Shown piece by piece: positions 7,321 to 13,538 of a DNA stretch of 13,538 nucleotides. The notes under the pieces were generated by a model. The model did not search any database. It was given only the letters and a program-made list of their open reading frames with translations, and had not been told where the DNA came from. The number at the start of each line of letters is the position of its first letter. Position 1 is the stretch's first letter. Both the position numbers and the translations under genes were made by a program. Source of the DNA: JBDLSY01 sp041170585. GTDB taxonomy: Bacteria; Pseudomonadota; Gammaproteobacteria; Burkholderiales; Burkholderiaceae_C. Where the stretch lies: contig JBEDNN010000063.1 in assembly GCA_041170585.1 (NCBI GenBank), positions 1 to 13,538 on the forward strand. Reading direction: 5' to 3'.

Positions 7321-7419
7321 AATTAAACCATAAAAAATACAGCTTATACGTAAATATACGCACTTAAATTTAGGTCAGCTTGACATTTTTTATTTATAGT
7401 CTTTCTTTTAGAAATTATA

Positions 7420-8250
7420 GTGTTACAATTAACTAGTCAAAAGCTTAAACTGTTACTTGTCATGCCTAATAGTGTTGTTAACCATAACTTTTCAAAATAT
7501 GATTTTGAAAGAGCTTTCGTAAACCACGAAATGACTCATCATTTTCAGGGGATTATGAACCTGTCTACACATAAAGCCGAATATTTTGAAGCCTTAGCCC
7601 GTTGGAAACATCCAACCTTGGGCTTAATCAATGCAGCAGTTTTTGTAAATGACCTTGCAGCTCATGGATTCGTATCTCAATTGACTGAAGTAGCAGTTAA
7701 TAGCGTTCGGCAATATTTTGAATGGGTATCTAGTCAAAATAAAATTCCAGTCCCTGTTTCAATTAATATTACAGCGGCAGAGTTTGAATCGCCCAACTAT
7801 GTTAGTTATTTTTCCAAATTACTAAAAAACGCTAACCTACCCATCAATTTAGTGAGTATTGAGATGTTGGAATGGGGCGATGCTAACGATTTAAAATTAG
7901 TCGGTAGAGTCGTTGAGCAATTTAAATCAATAGGTATTAAAGTATACGCTGATGACTTTGGTCATGCTTATGGTTCTTTTCACCGTATGATGAATATTTC
8001 TTATAGTGGTATTAAATTAGACTGTGAGTATGCTAGGGCATTAGAAAGTCGCATAGAAGCACAGGTTATCATTGAATCTATGGCTAATTTTTCACAACGC
8101 CTATCTCTTAGCTTGGTGGTAGAAGGCATTGAAACAATTGCACAAGCTAATTTTTTAAGGGCTTTGGGTGTTAAAAGTGGTCAAGGCTATTTGTATAATC
8201 GCCCGATGCCTTGGGCAGAAGCACACTTATGGTTAGACCCTTTAGTGTAA
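7420..8250 (+). CDS. Stand-alone EAL-domain cyclic-di-GMP phosphodiesterase
   Basis: EAL proteins hydrolyse the second messenger c-di-GMP to pGpG, lowering biofilm signals. The 276-aa product is a single EAL domain without GGDEF, PAS, receiver or membrane segments. Motifs in order are YFEALARWKHP (EAL, about 45-55), SINITAAEF (metal-binding Asn), IEMLEWGD (Glu of the E-x-x-E type), YADDFGHAYGSF (DDFG), GIKLDCEYAR (catalytic Lys and Asp), VVEGIET (Glu) and GQGYLYNRPM. The main metal and catalytic residues are present, so activity is likely, although several flanking residues differ from consensus. The start is uncertain: GTG at 7420 or ATG at 7462, and neither has a Shine-Dalgarno sequence. 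Regulation may come through the promoter in the upstream MITE. It stands alone between lysA and surE, so no partner cyclase is apparent here. Confidence 0.88.
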   Translation: MLQLTSQKLKLLLVMPNSVVNHNFSKYDFERAFVNHEMTHHFQGIMNLSTHKAEYFEALARWKHPTLGLINAAVFVNDLAAHGFVSQLTEVAVNSVRQYFEWVSSQNKIPVPVSINITAAEFESPNYVSYFSKLLKNANLPINLVSIEMLEWGDANDLKLVGRVVEQFKSIGIKVYADDFGHAYGSFHRMMNISYSGIKLDCEYARALESRIEAQVIIESMANFSQRLSLSLVVEGIETIAQANFLRALGVKSGQGYLYNRPMPWAEAHLWLDPLV

Positions 8251-8339
8251 AAATATATATAAATAATATAAAAACAGTAAAGTAATTTATAAATTATTAA
8301 CTATAAACTATTAATATTAATTTATAGAGGCAGAAAGTA

Positions 8340-9095
8340 ATGCGTGTATTATTGACTAATGATGATGGTTTCCATGCAAATGGCTTACAAGCCCTTGCCT
8401 CTGCTTTGCGTGTACGCGGCGATACAGTGTGGATTGTTGCCCCTAGTGCAAACCGTAGCGGAACTTCTTGTGCTTTAACTTTAGACCGTCCTATTGCAGT
8501 AACGCCTTACAGTGACCAGTCATTTATTATTGACGGTACGCCCGCTGATTGTATTCATATTGCTTTAACGGGTTTAGCCAGTGTAGCTGATTTTGATATT
8601 GTATTAAGTGGTATGAATGATGGGGCAAATTTAGGCGATGATGCAATTCATAGTGGCACAATAGGTGCAGCCATACAAGCAAATTTATATGGTTTACCTG
8701 CTTTAGCATGTTCTTTGGTTGAGCGGGGTTGGGCACATTTAGATAGTGCAGTTCATTGCACCTTGTCAGTGCTGGATGATTTATACCGCTTGTCTTATAC
8801 TGATACTGATACAAATAACTGCCTTTTATGGAATCTAAATATTCCAAATCAACCGACTTTGCCTAAGGTAGTCCCTGCCTTTATTGGACGAAGAATGCCA
8901 TCTAAGCCTGTATTACCGATATTGTCGCCCAAAGGGAGTGCCTTGTATTGGATTGGACAAGGGGGTGATGTGTTGCCTGAAATTGGCAACGATATGGCAG
9001 TAGTAGCCGCAGGTCAAGCTGCTTTAACACCGATTACTTTAGATCGTACTGATTATAGAGCTTTACAGATGCTTGCTCTCAACCGTCTGTTGTAG
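8340..9095 (+). CDS. surE: 5'/3'-nucleotidase (survival protein) SurE
   Basis: SurE is a metal-dependent phosphatase that dephosphorylates nucleoside 5'- and 3'-monophosphates, and in some bacteria short polyphosphate, under stress or in stationary phase. The 251-aa length is standard. The motifs fit exactly: LLTNDDG with metal ligands Asp8 and Asp9, PSANRSGTS with Ser40, DGTPADC at 65-71, and SGMNDGANLGDDAIHSGTIG with Asn93. The start is secure because GAGG at 8327-8330 lies 9 nt before the ATG, the only clear Shine-Dalgarno sequence in the window. pcm follows after 12 nt, giving the widespread surE-pcm pair. The leader (8251-8339) is almost pure A+T. Confidence 0.97.
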   Translation: MRVLLTNDDGFHANGLQALASALRVRGDTVWIVAPSANRSGTSCALTLDRPIAVTPYSDQSFIIDGTPADCIHIALTGLASVADFDIVLSGMNDGANLGDDAIHSGTIGAAIQANLYGLPALACSLVERGWAHLDSAVHCTLSVLDDLYRLSYTDTDTNNCLLWNLNIPNQPTLPKVVPAFIGRRMPSKPVLPILSPKGSALYWIGQGGDVLPEIGNDMAVVAAGQAALTPITLDRTDYRALQMLALNRLL

Positions 9096-9107
9096 CGACT
9101 TCGCTGA

Positions 9108-9890
9108 ATGAATGATATATCTTGGCGTGATTTACACACATTGTTACAAGCGCCTGAACAACACCGCCCACAAAATTTTTTAGTCCCAAATAATTCGCTT
9201 GAAATATCAATGACTAAGCCTGTGTTAGGTATGGTTTCCTCGCGCGTACGAAGAAAGTTGGTTCAATATTTAATCGATATTGGAATTAAAAATACTACTG
9301 TACTGGCAGCCATGCAAGCAGTTCATCGGCATTTATTTGTTGATACAGCATTGGCAAGCTGGGCTTATGAAGATTTGGCTTTGCCGATTGGATTTAAGCA
9401 AACTATTTCTCAACCATCTGTTGTCGCAACTATGCTTTCATTAGCGTGTGATGCAACGGTAACTAATGGTATTTGGCTTGAAATAGGTACTGGGTGCGGT
9501 TATCAAGCAGCAGTAATGGCACAGTGTACGCATCAAGTATGCAGTATTGAACGGATTCAAGGCTTATATTTAAAAGCTCAAAAAAATTTAGCTTACAGTA
9601 CTTCAACTTATTTATGTTTAGGTGATGGTACTAAGACGTGGTATTCACAAAATGATAGTACTACACCTGCGATAACTCAATTTGATGCAATTATTGTAGC
9701 TGCTGCAGGTGTAAATGCTTTGCCTGTTTGGTTAAAGCAATTAAATATTGGCGGTCGTTTGATTTTGCCTTTAAAACAAGGCGATAATTTTCAGTATTTA
9801 TATATGATTGAACGCTTGGGTGAGTCTGATTTTATACAATACACAATTCAGCCTGTACAATTCGTACCTTTATTATCAGGTACTATATAA
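9108..9890 (+). CDS. pcm: Protein-L-isoaspartate O-methyltransferase
   Basis: Pcm uses S-adenosylmethionine to methylate L-isoaspartyl residues in aged proteins, starting their repair to normal aspartate. The 260-aa product shows the family core AVHRHLFVDTALASWAYEDLALPIGFKQTISQPSVVATM (71-109, described by its ends AVHRHLFV and SQPSVVATM), motif I LEIGTGCGYQAAVMA at 124-138 for SAM binding, and FDAIIVAAAG and GGRLILPL further on. An N-terminal extension of about 40 residues precedes GMVSSRVRRKLV; an internal ATG (Met35) could be the real start. It is 12 nt after surE without its own Shine-Dalgarno sequence, suggesting translational coupling. The usual next genes nlpD and rpoS are missing. Confidence 0.96.
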   Translation: MNDISWRDLHTLLQAPEQHRPQNFLVPNNSLEISMTKPVLGMVSSRVRRKLVQYLIDIGIKNTTVLAAMQAVHRHLFVDTALASWAYEDLALPIGFKQTISQPSVVATMLSLACDATVTNGIWLEIGTGCGYQAAVMAQCTHQVCSIERIQGLYLKAQKNLAYSTSTYLCLGDGTKTWYSQNDSTTPAITQFDAIIVAAAGVNALPVWLKQLNIGGRLILPLKQGDNFQYLYMIERLGESDFIQYTIQPVQFVPLLSGTI

Positions 9891-9943
9891 AATAGTAAAT
9901 ACTTTATATTAAAGATATAACACTAAAGATTTAACATTTAACT

Positions 9944-10006
9944 ATTAAACACTAAACACTAAACACTAAACATTAAATATTAAATATTAAATATTAAATA
10001 TTAAAT
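9944..10006 (+). repeat. Nine-copy heptamer tandem array upstream of dnaQ
   Basis: Nine 7-bp units run without a break: one ATTAAAC, three ACTAAAC, then five ATTAAAT. The array fills most of the pcm-dnaQ gap and ends just before a possible dnaQ promoter. The orderly change from ACTAAAC to ATTAAAT suggests amplification of variant units by slippage. The same ATTAAAT unit occurs three times after rluB. The 7-bp unit and the lack of spacers exclude CRISPR. Confidence 0.9.
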
Positions 10007-10012
10007 ATTGTA

Positions 10013-10041
10013 TTGAATATTAAAAAAATATCAAATTTTAT
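10013..10041 (+). promoter_or_regulatory. Possible dnaQ promoter
   Basis: TTGAAT (10013-10018, 4/6) and TTTTAT (10036-10041, 4/6) are separated by 17 bp, 41 bp before the preferred dnaQ ATG and right after the heptamer array. Matches are modest in very A+T-rich DNA, so this could be chance. Confidence 0.25.
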
Positions 10042-10081
10042 CGGTAAAAATAATGCCGTAATTTTTTTTGATTATATTATT

Positions 10082-10822
10082 ATGAACTCACTGACACCAC
10101 GTTTAATTTTTTTAGACACTGAAACCACTGGACTAAGCCCGACTCAAGGAGATCGTATTATTGAAATAGGGTGTGTTGAGATGATTAACCGCGTGGCTAC
10201 AGGGAATACTTTTCATCATTATTTAAATCCACAAGGCAAATTAATTGATGCAGGTGCGCAAGCAGTACACGGAATTAGTACAGATTTTTTAGTCGATAAG
10301 CCTACATTTTCTGAAATTGCTAACGATTTTATTGATTTTATTCAAGGTGCAGAGTTAGTCATTCACAATGCACCATTTGATGTTGGTTTTTTAAACGCAG
10401 AGTTAAGCAATATTGGCTGGCAACCGTTAAAAACAGCCGCAAACTGTACGGTTATAGATACTTTGATGTTGGCAAAAAACCAATATCCAGGTAAACGCAA
10501 TTCCCTAGACGGTTTATGTGACCGTTTTGCTGTAAACCGTACTAATCGTAGTTTGCATGGTGCTTTATTAGATGCACGTTTGTTAGCGGAAGTTTATTTA
10601 CATTTAACCCGTAGCCAAAATACTTTGGGTATGATTTTACAGGCTGCCAGTTTGCCCGATTTACCGCTTAATCTTAATTATTGTATGCAGTTAATGCCCT
10701 TTATACCCAGTATAAATGATAAATTAGCACATGAGGCTTATCTTGATGGATTAGAAGCAGAGAAAAAAATAACCAGTATTTGGCGAAAAATACCAAACAA
10801 CAGTGTAGATACAACAGTATAA
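10082..10822 (+). CDS. dnaQ: DNA polymerase III epsilon subunit (3'-5' proofreading exonuclease)
   Basis: DnaQ removes mispaired bases within the Pol III core, bound to DnaE and to the beta clamp. From the ATG at 10082 the product is 246 aa, the normal size. The DEDDh exonuclease residues are in place: Exo I FLDTETTGL (Asp12, Glu14), Exo II HNAPFDVGFL (Asp100) and Exo III HGALLDARLLAEVYL (His159, Asp164). QNTLGM at 179-184 resembles the clamp-binding Q-x-x-L/M motif of epsilon, and the C-terminal helix region that contacts DnaE follows. The frame extends 23 codons further to a TTG at 10013, but that part is A+T-rich spacer with no family similarity. There is no Shine-Dalgarno sequence. rnhA, its usual divergent neighbour in gammaproteobacteria, is absent. 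Confidence 0.96.
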   Translation: MNSLTPRLIFLDTETTGLSPTQGDRIIEIGCVEMINRVATGNTFHHYLNPQGKLIDAGAQAVHGISTDFLVDKPTFSEIANDFIDFIQGAELVIHNAPFDVGFLNAELSNIGWQPLKTAANCTVIDTLMLAKNQYPGKRNSLDGLCDRFAVNRTNRSLHGALLDARLLAEVYLHLTRSQNTLGMILQAASLPDLPLNLNYCMQLMPFIPSINDKLAHEAYLDGLEAEKKITSIWRKIPNNSVDTTV

Positions 10823-10903
10823 AAATTGCAAAACAATAAAAACAATAAAAATAATAAACTTATAAAATTATAAAAAATAATTGTTAATATAAATAAAATA
10901 GCT

Positions 10904-13213
10904 ATGAATGATACAGATTTAAATGCTTCAAATACTGTTAATTTAGGTGTTTATGCAGAACGTGCTTACCTTGATTATGCAATGAGTGTGGTGAAAGGCA
11001 GGGCATTGCCACAAGTACAAGATGGTTTAAAACCCGTACAGCGGCGAATCTTATATGCCATGCAAGATATGGGTTTGAGTGCAGGTGCAAAGCCAGTTAA
11101 ATGTGCACGCGTGGTAGGCGATGTATTGGGTAAATATCACCCACACGGCGATACAGCGGCTTATGATGCTTTGGTTCGTTTAGCACAAAGTTTTACTTTA
11201 CGGTATCCTTTAATTGATGGCCAAGGCAATTTCGGTTCGCGTGATGGTGATGGTGCAGCGGCTATGCGTTATACCGAGGCACGTTTAACGCCTGTTGCTA
11301 AATTATTATTAGATGAATTGCAACAAGACAGTGTAGATTTTGTGAGTAATTATGATGGCAGTCAGCGTGAGCCTAAGCTTTTGCCTGCACGTTTGCCTAT
11401 GTTGTTGTTAAACGGTGCGAGTGGTATTGCTGTGGGAATGGCTACTGAAATGCCACCGCATAATTTAACCGAAGTCGCTCATGCTGCTTTAGCGGTACTA
11501 AAAGACTATGATTTAGACGATGTACAACTGATGAAACTATTACCAGGACCTGATTTTCCAGGGGGTGGTCATATTATTTCCTCTTCACAAGATATTGCCG
11601 CAGCTTATCGTACTGGACGGGGTACGTTACGTGTACGGGGTTGCTATCTATTTGAAGATTTGGCACGAGGACAATGGCAATTAATATTTAATGAATTACC
11701 GCACGGGGTGAGTACGGCACAGGTATTACAAGACATTGAATCTTTGACTAATCCGACGGTTAAAATCAATAAAAAAACTTTATCACCAGAACAAATACAA
11801 TTAAAAGTATTGTTTACAGGCTTATTAGATGCAGCACGTGATGAAAGCGGCAAAGATGCAGCAGTACGTTTAGTATTTGAACCTAAAAATAGCCGTATTG
11901 AACGTGATACATTAATTAACGCTTTGTTAAAACATACCAGTTTAGAATCAACGGTTTCACTAAACCTAGTGTGTATTGGTTTAGACGGTCGGCCGCGTCA
12001 AATGTCTTTGCGTGATATATTACAACAATGGGTGGAGTATCGCAAAGCCACGGTACGTCGTCGTACTGAATACCATGTACGGCAATTATTAGACCGTATT
12101 CATGTATTAGAGGGACGTTTATTGGTGATGTTGTCAGTAGATATAGTTATTAAAGTGATTCGTGATTCTGATGAGCCTAAACGTGATTTAATAAAAGCAT
12201 TCCAACTGACTGACCGTCAAGCCGATGATATTTTGGATATGCGATTACGTCAATTAGCCAAGTTAGAAGGGTTTAAGTTAGAGCAAGAGTTACTTGAAGC
12301 CAATAAGCAGGCCGTTAGTTTAAACTATATACTAAATAATCCAGCTGTCTTGCAAGCACAAGTAGCCAAAGAAATAACGCAAGATGCTAAAACTTATGGC
12401 GATTCACGCCGTACTTTAATTGAAGCAGCCAGTAAGGCAACGATAGACATACCACTGCTTAATGAGCCTGTAACTGTGATAGTCAGCCGTCAAGGTTGGG
12501 TACGTGTACGTCAAGGGCAAGGACATGATGCCAATATATTTACCTATAAACAAGGTGATAAGCCTTGGTTAGTGATGGAATGCCGTAGTGTGGATAAATT
12601 GTATGCGTTGAGTGATAATGGGCGGGTTTATACGATTGCCGTGTCTGATTTACCGAATGCACGGGGTGATGGTGTGCCGTGGACAACGTTGATGGATGCC
12701 CCACCCAATACACAATGGGTGACTGCTGTGGCAGCTCAAGAAGACAATTCTGTTATATTAATAAGCCGTTTAGGTATGACGCTTAGGGCAAGTTTATTGG
12801 ATATGCAGGCAACGCGTAAAAATGGCAAGCAATTTATTCACTTAGATGAAGGTGATAAATTAGCTTTTGTGTTTATTGCGACACCTGACCAATTAGCTAC
12901 GGCAAATTTATTCAGTGTAAGCAGCGATAAAATGGCTTTAGTACAGCCTGCGATAGACATTAAATTGTTATCTTCTGGTGGTAAAGGCGTTATTTTACAA
13001 CGATTAGGCACGCTATTAAATACATCTACTTATATTGTTGCGTGTTGTTGGGTGGGTGAATTGGGTGTTACTCTTCGAGGAATAAGCCGTCAAAAACAAA
13101 TTGAGGATAGCTATACTGTACGTCAATTAACGTATTATCTTGGCAAACGGGCGAGTAAAGGCGTTGTATTAGATACGCGTGTTAAAGAAATTGAAGCGGC
13201 TTTTTCTAAATAA
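10904..13213 (+). CDS. parC: DNA topoisomerase IV subunit A
   Basis: ParC is the DNA-breaking subunit of topoisomerase IV, which with ParE decatenates sister chromosomes. At 769 aa it has the type IIA breakage-reunion domain: YAERAYLDYAMSVVKGRALP at 17-36, DGLKPVQRRILYAM, the quinolone region GKYHPHGDTAAYDALVR at 76-92, and AAMRYTEARL with the catalytic Tyr123. A coiled segment and an NGRVYTI/GKGVILQRL-type beta-pinwheel follow (about 490-769). ParC is chosen over GyrA because the length is short, the C-terminal domain is divergent and no clear GyrA box (QRRGGKG) is seen. The quinolone-contact positions are Thr84 and Asp88 (Ser80 and Glu84 in E. coli). parE is not adjacent upstream. The gap to dnaQ is 81 bp and no Shine-Dalgarno sequence is present. 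Confidence 0.93.
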   Translation: MNDTDLNASNTVNLGVYAERAYLDYAMSVVKGRALPQVQDGLKPVQRRILYAMQDMGLSAGAKPVKCARVVGDVLGKYHPHGDTAAYDALVRLAQSFTLRYPLIDGQGNFGSRDGDGAAAMRYTEARLTPVAKLLLDELQQDSVDFVSNYDGSQREPKLLPARLPMLLLNGASGIAVGMATEMPPHNLTEVAHAALAVLKDYDLDDVQLMKLLPGPDFPGGGHIISSSQDIAAAYRTGRGTLRVRGCYLFEDLARGQWQLIFNELPHGVSTAQVLQDIESLTNPTVKINKKTLSPEQIQLKVLFTGLLDAARDESGKDAAVRLVFEPKNSRIERDTLINALLKHTSLESTVSLNLVCIGLDGRPRQMSLRDILQQWVEYRKATVRRRTEYHVRQLLDRIHVLEGRLLVMLSVDIVIKVIRDSDEPKRDLIKAFQLTDRQADDILDMRLRQLAKLEGFKLEQELLEANKQAVSLNYILNNPAVLQAQVAKEITQDAKTYGDSRRTLIEAASKATIDIPLLNEPVTVIVSRQGWVRVRQGQGHDANIFTYKQGDKPWLVMECRSVDKLYALSDNGRVYTIAVSDLPNARGDGVPWTTLMDAPPNTQWVTAVAAQEDNSVILISRLGMTLRASLLDMQATRKNGKQFIHLDEGDKLAFVFIATPDQLATANLFSVSSDKMALVQPAIDIKLLSSGGKGVILQRLGTLLNTSTYIVACCWVGELGVTLRGISRQKQIEDSYTVRQLTYYLGKRASKGVVLDTRVKEIEAAFSK

Positions 13214-13260
13214 AAATAAAAATAGCAAATAATAAACTTCTTTCAAAACTGGATTTGTAC

Positions 13261-13293
13261 AATAAAAGCTTTGCTTTTAAAAGCAAGTTTATT
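13261..13293 (+). terminator. Palindromic hairpin after parC
   Basis: A perfect 16-bp palindrome TTGCTTTTAAAAGCAA (13271-13286) lies 57 bp after the parC stop and is flanked by AATAAA (13261-13266) and TTTATT (13288-13293), which can extend the stem past a small bulge. No long U-tract follows. It is the best terminator candidate for parC, but may be a repeat of another kind. Confidence 0.4.
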
Positions 13294-13309
13294 CTATAAA
13301 TAATGCTTA

Positions 13310-13389
13310 GAATCAGAATTTTTAAGATTAAAGGATAAAACAGGATTTAAAAAATTTTTAAAATCCTTAAACTCTGAAAATTCTGATTC
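13310..13389. repeat. 80-bp inverted-repeat element with AGGATT/AATCCT inner arms
   Basis: Outer arms GAATCAGAATTTT (13310-13322) and AAAATTCTGATTC (13377-13389) are perfect 13-bp reverse complements. Inner arms AGGATTT (13342-13348) and AAATCCT (13361-13367) flank an A6-T5 core. The middle part (AAGATTAAAGGAT opposite ATCCTTAAACTCT) pairs only partly. The nested symmetry over 80 bp in a non-coding spot suggests a dispersed palindromic repeat, not a simple terminator. No duplicated flank is evident and no second copy is in the window. Confidence 0.6.
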
Positions 13390-13428
13390 AAATTTTAAGT
13401 TTTAATTTAATAAATATACTAAATATAT

Positions 13429-13537
13429 GGCATTGCTACTTTAATATGGTTAATTCGTATATTTATAATATTTTCTTAGCAAAAATAAGGCTTATTTTAG
13501 ATAAAAAATACAAAAACTATTTTTAAGTAGCAATACC
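13429..13537 (-). mobile_element. MITE-like element, copy 2 (109 bp)
   Basis: This is the same element as at 7213-7320 but in opposite orientation: it starts GGCATTGCTACTTTAATATG and ends TTTTTAAGTAGCAATACC. The first 25 bases are identical to the reverse complement of copy 1, and the differences cluster in the middle. The left flank is AAATATAT and the only visible right-flank base is A, so an 8-bp duplication is possible but cannot be verified. It has no ORF and lies 215 bp after parC. The whole 13214-13538 tail holds only this element, the hairpin and the inverted repeat. Confidence 0.83.
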
Positions 13538-13538
13538 A

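Larger units (their letters stand above)
7097..7419. other. 323-bp intergenic region between lysA and the EAL gene
   Basis: It holds no convincing gene. From left to right it contains a weak hairpin (TGTGT at 7106-7110 with ACACA at 7119-7123) that may end lysA transcription, a small palindrome GTGTTAAAACAC at 7181-7192, the MITE-like element at 7213-7320 with its 8-bp flanking duplication, and about 100 bp of A+T-rich leader before the EAL gene. Confidence 0.7.

Noticed and set aside
8527..8847. 106-aa minus-strand frame inside surE
   Set aside because: SurE motifs in the + frame are complete; the antisense product shows no domain.
9944..10006. CRISPR array
   Set aside because: Units are 7 bp with no spacers, and no cas genes are present.
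10013..10081. 23-residue N-terminal extension of DnaQ from TTG
   Set aside because: The added residues come from A+T-rich spacer containing the possible promoter; the ATG at 10082 gives the usual DnaQ length and N-terminus.
7213..13537. A composite transposon formed by the two MITE copies
   Set aside because: The copies are only about 109 bp, encode no transposase, and enclose chromosomal housekeeping genes; copy 1 has its own 8-bp duplication, showing independent insertion.

Overview
The window reads as ordinary chromosomal housekeeping DNA from a strongly A+T-rich bacterium, most likely a low-GC betaproteobacterium of the Burkholderiales type. This is inferred from protein features: scpB lies directly before rluB without scpA, YgfZ carries the LFVLRAKV and KGCYPGQE signatures, ParC is 769 aa and opens with a YAERAYLDYAMSVVKGRA-like stretch, and DnaQ has a QNTLGM clamp motif. 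No 16S gene is present, so a low-GC gammaproteobacterium is not excluded. Intergenic DNA is almost pure A+T with many short repeats, suggesting mutational drift toward A+T. Most genes lack a Shine-Dalgarno sequence.

Left part (1-2706): the C-terminal half of a very degenerate, Asn/Lys-rich family-4 uracil-DNA glycosylase-like gene (+) converges on lgt (-, lipoprotein diacylglyceryl transferase), which follows ygfZ (-, folate-binding Fe-S/tRNA-modification factor). ygfZ diverges from an initiator tRNA-fMet gene (+), and their promoters are interleaved within about 45 bp.

Middle part (2707-7096): scpB (chromosome segregation), rluB (23S rRNA pseudouridine synthase with long low-complexity N- and C-terminal extensions and an in-frame 9-bp microsatellite) and lysA (last step of lysine synthesis), all on +. 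The rluB-lysA gap holds ATTAAAT heptamers and a 33-bp-period direct repeat.

Right part (7097-13538): a 323-bp gap contains a 108-bp MITE-like element with terminal inverted repeats and an 8-bp target duplication, and this element carries a plausible outward promoter facing a stand-alone EAL-domain c-di-GMP phosphodiesterase gene. Then come surE-pcm (a tight stationary-phase/repair pair), dnaQ (proofreading subunit, preceded by nine heptamer repeats) and parC (topoisomerase IV subunit A). The last 325 bp hold a palindromic hairpin, an 80-bp inverted-repeat element and a second, opposite-orientation copy of the MITE that ends one base before the window edge.

I saw no CRISPR array, phage genes, transposase, defence system or secondary-metabolite genes. 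The most novel material is the small non-coding mobile element family, the heptamer and 33-bp repeats, and the eroded glycosylase gene. The coding genes are recognisable members of known families.
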